7,590 nucleotides of DNA, taken from contig JAHWKS010000236.1 in NCBI GenBank assembly GCA_019347795.1, forward strand, positions 1 through 7,590, read 5' to 3'. The notes below the pieces were generated by a model. That model was not told the origin of the DNA. It did not search any database and saw only the letters and a list, made by a program, of their open reading frames with translations. Every line of letters begins with the position of its first letter. The first letter of the stretch is position 1. Both the position numbers and the translations under genes were made by a program. The stretch is from Planctomycetota bacterium (GTDB taxonomy: Bacteria; Planctomycetota; Planctomycetia; Pirellulales; Pirellulaceae). This document shows, one piece after another, positions 1 to 5,317 of the stretch.

Positions 1-796
1 ATCGCGAGCCGCCGACGTCGTTGATGAACAGCCGCCGCGTCGTGTGCTGTACGGCCAGTCCAAACGGATTGCGAAGCCCGATCGCCCAGATCGCCCGGTA
101 CTTTCCGTCAGCCGAGTCGAAAAACGGACTATCCTCAGGGATCGAGCCGTCGGGGTTGATCCGCAGGACCTTGCCCTGAAAGGTGTCGAGCCGCTGGGCG
201 GGCTGTCCGGCGGTTTGCTCGCCGATGCCGATGTAGAGCTTGCCGTCGCGTCCGAAGCGGAGCCCGCCTCCCTGATGCCCCGCGGGAACCGAGCCGCCCA
301 GCGTCCGCTGATCGTCCCCTTCCAACAGCACCTTCTCGCTCCCCGGCGCCGCGACGTTTCCCTCGGCGGTAAAGCGGCTCACGACGTGGTGCGGATACGG
401 CTCCGGCGCGACGTAACAAACGTAGACGTAGCCGTTGAGCTGAAAATCGGGATCGAGCGCGACGCCGATGAGTCCTCGCTCCCAGGAGTCATCCACCCGG
501 AGCGTGACGCACGGCTGCTCCAACAGCACGTCGTTCTCCACGACTCGCAGCGCGCCGGTCTGCTCGCACACGAAGATTCGGCCGTCGGGCGCAATCGCCA
601 TTCCCGTGGCGCCGGTCAATCCTCTCGCGATCACCTGCTCCGCGAAGCCCGGCGGCAAGTCGGTGACTGCGACCTCCCGCGGCGCGGCGCGCTGGGCGAG
701 GGATTGAGCGAGCGCCGGGGCGGCGGTGAAGCACAGGAAGGCCGTCCATGTTACGGCGCAAACGTGCAAGCGAAACGGAAGCGACTGTCCATTCAT
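1..796 (-). CDS. Exported PQQ-dependent glucose/sorbosone dehydrogenase-like protein (partial, N-terminal part)
   Basis: The first 265 codons are present and the frame runs off the left edge. Residues 1-30 look like a Sec signal peptide: a hydrophobic stretch at about 14-28 ending in APALA before QS. The remainder matches the soluble GDH/sorbosone dehydrogenase (GSDH) beta-propeller: ERGLIGVALDPDF at 107-119, HQGGGLRFGRDGKLYIGIGE at 174-193, GKVLRINPDGSIP at 208-220 and GLRNPFGLA at 240-248. H174 sits where this family has its catalytic histidine. Known family members oxidise sugars or other alcohols with bound PQQ outside the cytoplasm; the substrate here cannot be told. The ATG at 796 was chosen because it directly precedes the signal peptide; the ribosome site is weak. 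Everything beyond residue 265 is missing, so a C-terminal cytochrome c or other fused domain, common in planctomycetes, cannot be excluded. It is divergent from the DUF433 gene at 914. Confidence 0.88.
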   Translation of the reverse strand, partial: MNGQSLPFRLHVCAVTWTAFLCFTAAPALAQSLAQRAAPREVAVTDLPPGFAEQVIARGLTGATGMAIAPDGRIFVCEQTGALRVVENDVLLEQPCVTLRVDDSWERGLIGVALDPDFQLNGYVYVCYVAPEPYPHHVVSRFTAEGNVAAPGSEKVLLEGDDQRTLGGSVPAGHQGGGLRFGRDGKLYIGIGEQTAGQPAQRLDTFQGKVLRINPDGSIPEDSPFFDSADGKYRAIWAIGLRNPFGLAVQHTTRRLFINDVGGSR

Positions 797-832
797 AGCG
801 GTTTGATCCGCTCGGCCGCGGCAGAGTCGAGA

Positions 833-838
833 ATTGTA
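833..838 (-). promoter_or_regulatory. Candidate -10 box for the sugar dehydrogenase gene
   Basis: TACAAT is read on the minus strand 37 bp upstream of the ATG at 796. It matches the sigma-70 -10 consensus at five of six bases, but no good -35 box lies at the usual spacing. It is a weak call, placed in the 117-bp divergent gap. Confidence 0.3.
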
Positions 839-874
839 AAGGGATTGAAAGCAATAGTCGGAGACACGCTCCGG

Positions 875-887
875 TTGTATGATACAA
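875..887 (+). promoter_or_regulatory. Perfect palindrome overlapping a -10-like box upstream of DUF433 gene (operator candidate)
   Basis: TTGTAT-G-ATACAA is a perfect inverted repeat with 6-bp arms around one central base. It covers TATGAT at 878-883, a plausible -10 box that would place transcription start about 24 bp before the ATG at 914. No clear -35 is visible. An odd palindrome across the -10, just upstream of an antitoxin-like gene, is the arrangement expected for autorepression. Binding by this DUF433 protein is inference only. A 5-bp stem, CGGAG/CTCCG, lies next to it at 859-873. Confidence 0.42.
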
Positions 888-913
888 GAGGCCTTGAACC
901 CGGAGAACGCATA

Positions 914-1222
914 ATGGGTCCTTCGTTGACCCCCGAATGTCCACCGCTGCGATTGGACGAACGAGGCGTGGTGCGCGTGGGGAACACGCGCATCAGCCTC
1001 GACCTCGTTGTCGAGCAATACCAAAATGACATGACCCCCGAGGATATGGTGCGCGCCTACGACTCCCTGACGTTGGCGGACGCTCACGGTGCAATCGCTT
1101 ATTATCTTCGCCATCGGGCCGATGTGCAGGCCTACCTCGACCGACGAGAAGCCGAAGCCAAGGCCCTGCGAACAAAGATCGAGGCCGGATCTCACTTTTC
1201 CGTTCCTGCGCTGGAGCCATAA
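914..1222 (+). CDS. DUF433 family protein, orphan antitoxin-like, with C-terminal helix
   Basis: A 102-residue protein. Residues 12-67 fit DUF433: PLRLDERGVVRVGNTRISLD, then an EQYQNDMTPEDMVRAYDSL segment and a final helix, AHGAIAYYLRHR. DUF433 is a small helical, DNA-binding-like fold, usually encoded beside a DUF5615 PIN-like toxin and taken to be its antitoxin. A charged helical tail (about 69-91) extends past the domain, as in a subfamily with the DERGxxRVGxTRxxLD signature. The ATG at 914 has GGAG at 902-905, 8 bp upstream; the open frame reaches far further back, but that part is antisense to the dehydrogenase gene. No DUF5615 gene or recognisable remnant follows. The space downstream is occupied by a convergent gene whose 3' end overlaps by 31 bp. 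It may regulate another locus, be a remnant, or pair with a distant toxin. Confidence 0.85.
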   Translation: MGPSLTPECPPLRLDERGVVRVGNTRISLDLVVEQYQNDMTPEDMVRAYDSLTLADAHGAIAYYLRHRADVQAYLDRREAEAKALRTKIEAGSHFSVPALEP

Positions 1223-1626
1223 CGCTCGACATTTTCATCGAACCAGTCCTGGTTTCGCATCCAGCACCCGTGGTCGTACAGGATGTTGCGTAGGCCGATC
1301 TTGCCGCGGAGTTCGAGGTACTCGGTAAGCAGGTCCCGCAGGGCGCCGGTACACTTTGCGTCCGATTCGTTATCCAATTGAAGATTCAAATGCGAGATCG
1401 GGCCGAGTGCGATCTCCATCACAAGCCGGTCCCAGCAATAGTTGTGGCCGTAGCCTAAGCGCATCGTGAGCCACTCCTTAAATCCCGCTAGCAAGGCGCC
1501 GTCGCGGGCGGCATCGAATCCGAGGAGGTAATTGCAGATCGACGCGTAGGACGGCTTCACCACCCACATCGATGGCCGCGTCGTTATGTGGCGAACGAAC
1601 TCGATTTGTTCCGCTGTGGAAGTCAT
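1192..1626 (-). CDS. Hypothetical protein, 144 residues, unrecognised
   Basis: I do not recognise the family with certainty. The protein appears soluble, with no signal peptide or membrane segment. An N-terminal helix is followed by RPSMWVVKPSYASICNYLLGFDAA (18-40 region), GFKEWLTMRLGYGHNYCWDRL (48-68) and a C-terminal DYHGCW/WFDENVERYG-type acidic, aromatic part. The RPxMW...(L)xGFxxA pattern is reminiscent of small immunity-type proteins with an RPxMY start, but this is an impression, not a domain hit. It has four cysteines (C31, C64, C92, C121) without metal-site spacing. The ATG at 1626 has a partial ribosome site (GGAT, about 8 bp away). It is convergent with the DUF433 gene, overlapping it by 31 bp, and divergent from the radical SAM gene. 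Its amino acid composition looks natural and it has few arginines, unlike the antisense shadow frames nearby, which supports its being real. Confidence 0.7.
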   Translation of the reverse strand: MTSTAEQIEFVRHITTRPSMWVVKPSYASICNYLLGFDAARDGALLAGFKEWLTMRLGYGHNYCWDRLVMEIALGPISHLNLQLDNESDAKCTGALRDLLTEYLELRGKIGLRNILYDHGCWMRNQDWFDENVERYGSSAGTEK

Positions 1627-1644
1627 AAGTAGGATCCGCTGCCC

Positions 1645-1674
1645 CCGACCGCGAGATCGAACGCCTTCGGTCGG
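1645..1674. promoter_or_regulatory. Inverted repeat in divergent intergenic region
   Basis: CCGACCG at 1645-1651 and CGGTCGG at 1668-1674 form a 7-bp perfect inverted repeat with a 16-nt spacer. It begins 19 bp before the start codon of the 144-residue gene, in a 175-bp divergent region. It could be an operator or a leader stem; in GC-rich DNA a chance occurrence is also possible. Confidence 0.25.
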
Positions 1675-1709
1675 ATCGCCTTTCCCTGTCAGCGCTCAGT
1701 AGCTGTCGT

Positions 1710-1715
1710 TATAAT
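1710..1715 (+). promoter_or_regulatory. Candidate -10 box (TATAAT) for the radical SAM gene
   Basis: A consensus TATAAT stands out in this GC-rich region, 86 bp upstream of the ATG at 1802. No matching -35 is seen 16-18 bp upstream. The surrounding GTTATAATGC also gives an AT-rich -10-like element on the minus strand, so it could serve the divergent 144-residue gene as well. Confidence 0.35.
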
Positions 1716-1801
1716 GCACTGGGAATCCCAGAGACACGGCGCGAGCCCGCTTCTGATATTTGCCCGCCCCTCCCGCTCCATCCTCGGCTTGAAATAGTTT
1801 G

Positions 1802-3058
1802 ATGTACCTTCGCATGGCCCGGCGATTGCTCCGGGAGACGGACAAACGCCTCTTGTGGAAGCTCGCCTGGAACATGGGTGTGAAGGGGCTCCGCTCGGTC
1901 CAGAAGCACAAGCGGCGGCTGCGGCGGGGGGAGTTCTTTCCGCCGTTCCTCTATGTCTCGGTTATTAACAGTTGCAACCTTCGCTGCCAGGGGTGCTGGG
2001 TCGATGTGGCGGCCAAGCAGGAGAAGATCGAGCTGGACGCGATGAACCGCGTCATCACGGAAGCCAAGGCGATGGGCAACTCGTTCTTCGGCATCCTCGG
2101 CGGCGAGCCGTTCATGCACGCCGAATTGCTGGACGTCCTCTCCGCCCATCCCGACGCTTACTTCCAGGTCTTCACCAACGGCCACTTCATCACCGACGAC
2201 GTGGCCCGCGAGCTGCGGCGCCTGGGGAACGTCACGCCGCTGGTGAGCGTCGAAGGGACCGAGATCATCTCCGACCAGCGGCGCGGCCGGCTCAACGTCT
2301 ACAGCAAGACGATGGAGGGCTTGCAGAACTGCCTCAAGAACAAGGTCCTGACCGGCGTCTGCACGAGCCTCTGCCAGACGAACATCGACGACCTGTTGAC
2401 CGACGCCTGGGTCGATCGGCTGATCGAAATGGGCGTGATGTACTGCTGGTACCACGTCTATCGCCCCGTGGGGCCCGAGGCCTGCCCCGACTTGGCTCTC
2501 AATCCCGAGCAGCTTCGCCGCGTGCGGCAGTTCGTGGTGAACACGCGGGCCACGAAGCCGATCATCGTGATCGACGCCTACCACGACGGCCAAGGTCGCG
2601 CCCTCTGCCCGGCGGCCACGGGCTTCACGCACCACATCGGCCCGTGGGGGGACATCGAGCCGTGCCCGGTGATCCAGTTCGCCAAGGAGTCGATTTACGA
2701 CGAGCGCCCGCTGCGGGACACGATCGGCCAGAGCGCTTTCCTGCGCGACTTCCGCGAATTGGCGGCGTCCAATACTCGCGGCTGCATCATCATGGAGCGT
2801 CCCGACCTGCTCCAGCAGCTTGTGGAGAAGCACGGCGCCCGCGACAGCACCGTGCGGCAGACGGCCCTGAATGAACTGGTTGCCACGCAGCCGCATCCGT
2901 CGCAGTACATTCCCGGCGACGAAATAGCCGAGCGAAGCTGGGCCTATCGCCTGGCGAAGCGGATCGCCTTCAACGACTTCGGCGCCTACACGAAGCACTT
3001 CCGCGAGGAAAATTGGCAGGACCCCCGGGAGGCGCCGCAGGCGGTTGTTGACCGTTAG
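1802..3058 (+). CDS. Radical SAM protein with C-terminal SPASM-like cysteines
   Basis: The predicted length is 418 residues. The radical SAM 4Fe-4S motif CxxxCxxC is CNLRCQGC, with cysteines 58, 62 and 65, followed by W66. The SAM-binding GGEP is at residues 100-103 (ILGGEPFMHAEL). The N-terminal 45 residues are basic and helical. The C-terminal half carries further cysteines in LCPAATGF (C269), IEPCPV (C288) and RGCII (C328), which look like part of a SPASM-type auxiliary cluster, though fewer than the seven of full SPASM domains. Such enzymes cleave SAM to a 5'-deoxyadenosyl radical; the substrate is unknown. Methionines at 1802 and 1814 are possible starts. A TTG at 1799 also opens the frame, but ATG 1802 is preferred. 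The ribosome site is poor. The next gene starts 74 bp downstream on the same strand, with no peptide precursor gene visible nearby. Confidence 0.87.
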   Translation: MYLRMARRLLRETDKRLLWKLAWNMGVKGLRSVQKHKRRLRRGEFFPPFLYVSVINSCNLRCQGCWVDVAAKQEKIELDAMNRVITEAKAMGNSFFGILGGEPFMHAELLDVLSAHPDAYFQVFTNGHFITDDVARELRRLGNVTPLVSVEGTEIISDQRRGRLNVYSKTMEGLQNCLKNKVLTGVCTSLCQTNIDDLLTDAWVDRLIEMGVMYCWYHVYRPVGPEACPDLALNPEQLRRVRQFVVNTRATKPIIVIDAYHDGQGRALCPAATGFTHHIGPWGDIEPCPVIQFAKESIYDERPLRDTIGQSAFLRDFRELAASNTRGCIIMERPDLLQQLVEKHGARDSTVRQTALNELVATQPHPSQYIPGDEIAERSWAYRLAKRIAFNDFGAYTKHFREENWQDPREAPQAVVDR

Positions 3059-3093
3059 GATTCTGGGCAACGATGTCGCACGGCGCGCAAGAT

Positions 3094-3108
3094 CCGGGTC
3101 GATCCCGG
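3094..3108 (+). other. Small stem-loop between radical SAM and methyltransferase genes
   Basis: CCGGG (3094-3098), loop TCGAT, CCCGG (3104-3108) make a 5-bp GC stem in the 74-bp gap, 13 bp upstream of the ribosome site of the next gene. It lacks a T-run, so it is not a classical terminator. Confidence 0.25.
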
Positions 3109-3132
3109 CGTTCGAGACGGTAGGATGACTGC

Positions 3133-3990
3133 ATGTCCTTTCGCGATTACGCACGCATTGAACAGGCGATCCATTTCCTGCACGCGAACCGGCTCTCGCG
3201 GCCGTCGCTGGCCGAGGTGGCGGCGCACATCGGCGTCAGCCCGCCGTACTTGCAGCGGGTGTTCCGTCGATGGGCGGGCGTGAGCCCCAACACGCTGCTG
3301 CGGATGTTGAGCGTCGAGCACGCCAAGCGGCTGTTGCGTGAGTCGCGCAGCGTGCTGGACGCGACGTACGATGCGGGGGTCTCCAGCTCGGGGCGTTTGC
3401 ACGATCACTTTGTCACGCTGGAGGCGATCACGCCGGGCGAGTACAAGAGCGGCGGCGCCGGAGTGGAGATCGCATGCGGCGTACACGATTCACCGTTCGG
3501 CGCATGCTTTGTCGCAACGACGAGGCGCGGCGTCTGCCGCCTGGCGTTTCTCCGCGAGGAGACGGCCGAATACGCCCTGCACGAGTTGCGTCGAGAGTGG
3601 CCGCGCGCCGCGATCCGGGAGGATGCTTCCATCACGGCCGATTGGGTGCGCCGCATCTTCGAATCGGGCGATCGCGAAGCGGCGTCGCTTCCGCTTCTAG
3701 TAAAGGGAACGAATTTTCAAGTCCAGGTTTGGCGGGCGCTGCTGCAGATTCCCGAAGGCGCGGTTGCAACGTACCGCGGCATCGCCGCGGCGATTGGACG
3801 ACCGCAAGCGAGCCGGGCGGTGGGGCAGGCGGTGGGCGACAACCCGATCGCCTATTTGATTCCCTGTCATCGCGTGTTGCGGCAGGCCGGCGACCTCGGC
3901 GGATACCGCTGGGGCGTCCCCCGCAAGACGGCCATGCTCGCCTGGGAAGCGGCGAAGACGGAAGTTGCTACCGCGCGGTTGGTACATTAA
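3133..3990 (+). CDS. AraC-type HTH / methylated-DNA–[protein]-cysteine S-methyltransferase fusion (Ada-like, lacking the N-terminal zinc domain)
   Basis: A 285-residue protein. Residues about 5-103 form an AraC double helix-turn-helix (SLAEVAAHIGVSPPYLQRVFRRWAGVSP, then DAGVSSSGRLHDHFVTLEAITPGEY). Residues about 110-190 are the Ogt N-terminal domain. Residues about 198-280 are the catalytic domain, with RAVGQAVGDNP, the asparagine hinge N237 and the active-site motif PCHRV, whose C245 accepts the alkyl group. The enzyme repairs O6-alkylguanine or O4-alkylthymine by suicide transfer. In E. coli Ada, an N-terminal Zn-cysteine domain senses methylphosphotriesters and turns the protein into an activator; that domain is absent here, and nothing before the start could encode it, as the radical SAM gene ends 74 bp upstream. 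Start ATG 3133 has AGGA at 3122-3125. How the HTH part is switched on is therefore unclear; DNA targeting is one possibility. Confidence 0.94.
   Translation: MSFRDYARIEQAIHFLHANRLSRPSLAEVAAHIGVSPPYLQRVFRRWAGVSPNTLLRMLSVEHAKRLLRESRSVLDATYDAGVSSSGRLHDHFVTLEAITPGEYKSGGAGVEIACGVHDSPFGACFVATTRRGVCRLAFLREETAEYALHELRREWPRAAIREDASITADWVRRIFESGDREAASLPLLVKGTNFQVQVWRALLQIPEGAVATYRGIAAAIGRPQASRAVGQAVGDNPIAYLIPCHRVLRQAGDLGGYRWGVPRKTAMLAWEAAKTEVATARLVH
3980..3990 (+). promoter_or_regulatory. Extended -10-like motif TGGTACATTAA (copy 1)
   Basis: TGG followed by TACATT resembles an extended -10 promoter element. It overlaps the last codons of the methyltransferase gene and lies 44 bp before the ATG at 4034. 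A near-identical copy, TGGTACACTA, lies at 4323-4332 ahead of the ThuA-like gene. No -35 is evident. Confidence 0.3.
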
Positions 3991-3993
3991 TTT

Positions 3994-4024
3994 GGCGAAT
4001 GGCGAGTAGCGAGTGGCGAATGGG
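3994..4024. repeat. Heptanucleotide tandem repeat, left copy of an inverted pair
   Basis: Four consecutive 7-mers, GGCGAAT, GGCGAGT, AGCGAGT and GGCGAAT, then GGG: a degenerate heptad RGCGARTR. The 31-bp block is the reverse complement, with 28 of 31 positions identical, of 4379-4409. It begins 4 bp after the methyltransferase stop and ends 9 bp before the ATG of the small membrane gene, so its trailing G-run doubles as that gene's possible ribosome site. Confidence 0.85.
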
Positions 4025-4033
4025 GGCGGGTCG

Positions 4034-4237
4034 ATGAGAATCCTTCTCGGGCCGATTTGGTTCGTGCTTGACGTGGCGCCCGAGAACCAGATATGGGGCG
4101 TCGGCCTCTGCCTGGTGTTGCTCCCTTGCATGTTCGCCTGGATTGTCTGGCCGCGGTGGTGGTCGATCGCGATATCTGTTTTCGCCGGTTTGTTATGGTT
4201 GATTCTGGGCATGATCGGCGAGGGGATCGACGGCTGA
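4034..4237 (+). CDS. Small membrane protein, 67 residues, unrecognised
   Basis: The start is ATG 4034, with the G-rich GGGGGCGGG just upstream (4022-4030) as a possible ribosome site. A GTG at 4013 would also open the frame but lies inside the heptad repeat and is unlikely. The protein is very hydrophobic and tryptophan-rich. Likely membrane segments are residues about 2-14, 20-39 (WGVGLCLVLLPCMFAWIVW) and 43-61 (WSIAISVFAGLLWLILGMIG), the last two being the surest, separated by PRW. No function is recognisable. It is the only gene between the two inverted heptad repeats, and codon use is compatible with its neighbours. It could be a real small protein or a chance frame in a repeat-bounded spacer; the clear two-helix pattern favours a real one. 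Confidence 0.55.
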   Translation: MRILLGPIWFVLDVAPENQIWGVGLCLVLLPCMFAWIVWPRWWSIAISVFAGLLWLILGMIGEGIDG

Positions 4238-4239
4238 AA

Positions 4240-4254
4240 CAGCCCCACGGGCTG
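4240..4254 (+). other. Stem-loop after the small membrane protein gene
   Basis: CAGCCC (4240-4245), loop CAC, GGGCTG (4249-4254): a 6-bp perfect stem with a tight loop starting 3 bp after the stop codon at 4237. A transcription-stop role is possible, but no T-run follows. Confidence 0.35.
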
Positions 4255-4264
4255 GCATAGGGTC

Positions 4265-4277
4265 GTCCCTTCGGGAC
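4265..4277 (+). other. Second stem-loop, UUC loop
   Basis: GTCCC (4265-4269), loop TTC, GGGAC (4273-4277): a 5-bp perfect stem 10 bp after the previous one. Two GC-rich hairpins in tandem downstream of a gene may slow or end transcription or protect the RNA 3' end. There is no T-run. Confidence 0.35.
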
Positions 4278-4322
4278 TTGCGGCGGCCTTCAGTGACTTT
4301 CTAGCCCGGGCAAGTCGCGGCT

Positions 4323-4332
4323 GGTACACTAG
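4323..4332 (+). promoter_or_regulatory. Extended -10-like motif TGGTACACTA (copy 2), candidate promoter of the ThuA-like gene unit
   Basis: TGG plus TACACT (4325-4330) fits an extended -10. It would start RNA near 4337, about 90 bp before the ATG at 4429, placing the right heptad repeat inside the 5' leader. No clear -35 exists at 16-18 bp. It is a near match to 3980-3990, and both copies are followed within about 10 bp by TTGGCGAA. Confidence 0.38.
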
Positions 4333-4378
4333 GATTCGGATTGGCGAAGAGGGTCGTATTTTGCCCTCGCCCATTCCC

Positions 4379-4409
4379 CCCATTCGCTATTCGCCACTCG
4401 CCATTCGCC
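4379..4409. repeat. Heptanucleotide tandem repeat, right copy of an inverted pair
   Basis: On the minus strand it reads GGCGAAT, GGCGAGT, GGCGAAT, AGCGAAT, then GGG. It is the inverted partner of 3994-4024 and differs at three of 31 positions. Looser echoes of the unit (CCATTCCCC, CCATTCTCC) flank it at 4371-4379 and 4420-4427. It ends 5 bp before the AGGAG ribosome site of the ThuA-like gene. RNA containing both copies could pair into a stem of about 30 bp that would sequester this leader. Confidence 0.85.
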
Positions 4410-4428
4410 TCTCCAGGAGCCATTCTCC

Positions 4429-5313
4429 ATGTCTCGCATCATCGCCGTCGCCTTTGTCGCTTTCGCTTCCCTCGCTTCCTCCGCCACCGCCGCCGAGAAG
4501 CTGCAGGCCCTGGTTGTGGACGGGCAGAACAATCACGCTGTCTGGCCGAAGACGACGCAGATGATGAAGCAGTATCTGGAGGAGACGGGGCTGTTCACGG
4601 TGGAGATCGCCCGCACCGCGCCCCAGGGGACCGATCCTGATTTCAAGCCCGAATTCTCGAAGTACGACGTGGTGGTTTCCAACTACAACGGCGCCCCGTG
4701 GCCGAAGGAGACGCAGGAGGCCTTCGTCGATTATGTGAAAAGCGGCGGCGGGTTTGTGGTGGTGCACGCGGCGAACAACGCCTTCGGAGACTGGCCCGCT
4801 TACAACGAGATGATCGGCCTCGGGGGCTGGGGCGGCCGGAACGAGAAGAGCGGCCCGTACGTCTACTTCAACGAAGAGGGCAAACTGGTGCGGGACGAGA
4901 GCCAGGGAAGCGGTGGCCATCACGGACCGCAGCACCCATTTTTGGTTGTGGTGCGCGACCAGGACCATCCGGTGACGCGCGGCATGCCCTCGGCCTGGAT
5001 GCACGCCCAGGACGAGCTGTACGACATGCTCCGCGGCCCAGCCGAGAACATGCACGTGCTGGCCACGGCGTTCGCCTCGCCTGACAAGGGCGGGACCGGC
5101 CGGCACGAGCCGATGATCTTCACCGTCCAGTACGGCAAAGGACGCGTCTTCCACACCCCCATGGGCCACGCCGATTATTCGATGGAGTGCATCGGCTTCA
5201 TCGCAACCCTGCAGCGCGGCGCCGAGTGGGCCGCCACCGGCAAAGTGACGCAGGAATTGCCGGAGGAGTTTCCCACGGCCGATGAAGTGAAGTCGCGGAA
5301 GTTTGAGGAGTAG
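4429..5313 (+). CDS. Exported ThuA-like domain protein
   Basis: A 294-residue protein with a signal peptide at 1-22 (hydrophobic core IIAVAFVAFASLASSA, ending ATAA before EK). The rest is a ThuA/trehalose-utilisation-like domain of the class I glutamine-amidotransferase-like fold: LQALVVDGQNNHAVW at 25-39, YDVVVSNYNGAPWP at 79-92, a GGGFVVVHAANNAF loop at 106-119, MHAQDELYDM at 191-200, RHEPMIFTVQYGKGRVFHTPMGHA at 225-248. H114, H192, E196 and H246 are the conspicuous conserved polar residues of the family. Catalysis is unproven for most members; planctomycetes carry many secreted copies thought to act in carbohydrate breakdown, often beside DUF1080 domains, none of which is seen here. ATG 4429 has AGGAG at 4415-4419. 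Length is normal for a one-domain member. It is the first gene of a close-packed codirectional set. Confidence 0.92.
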   Translation: MSRIIAVAFVAFASLASSATAAEKLQALVVDGQNNHAVWPKTTQMMKQYLEETGLFTVEIARTAPQGTDPDFKPEFSKYDVVVSNYNGAPWPKETQEAFVDYVKSGGGFVVVHAANNAFGDWPAYNEMIGLGGWGGRNEKSGPYVYFNEEGKLVRDESQGSGGHHGPQHPFLVVVRDQDHPVTRGMPSAWMHAQDELYDMLRGPAENMHVLATAFASPDKGGTGRHEPMIFTVQYGKGRVFHTPMGHADYSMECIGFIATLQRGAEWAATGKVTQELPEEFPTADEVKSRKFEE

Positions 5314-5317
5314 CAGC

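Noticed and set aside
44..913. Upstream extension of the DUF433 reading frame
   Set aside because: Its sequence is antisense to the sugar dehydrogenase gene and Arg-rich. The ATG at 914 has a good ribosome site and begins at the family's normal position.
1223..1400. Remnant of a DUF5615 toxin after the orphan DUF433 gene
   Set aside because: No LVDE-like start or TxDxDFG motif was found on the plus strand here; the stretch is explained by the minus-strand 144-residue gene.
1972..2874. Plus-strand 300-codon frame inside the radical SAM gene
   Set aside because: It is composed almost wholly of Arg, Ala, Pro, Gly and His, a frame-shifted reading of the radical SAM gene.
3048..3076. Promoter with TTGACC at 3048-3053 for the methyltransferase gene
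   Set aside because: At the normal 17-bp spacing the -10 position reads CGATGT, a poor match, so no promoter was called.
1709..3154. Minus-strand open frame of 481 codons opposite the radical SAM gene
   Set aside because: It is rich in Arg, Val, His and Asp, with no recognisable domain, and lies fully antisense to a gene with clear catalytic motifs. High third-position GC keeps the reverse frame open.
3994..4409. CRISPR array
   Set aside because: The repeats are 7-bp units in tandem in two opposite blocks with no regular unique spacers, and no cas gene is present.
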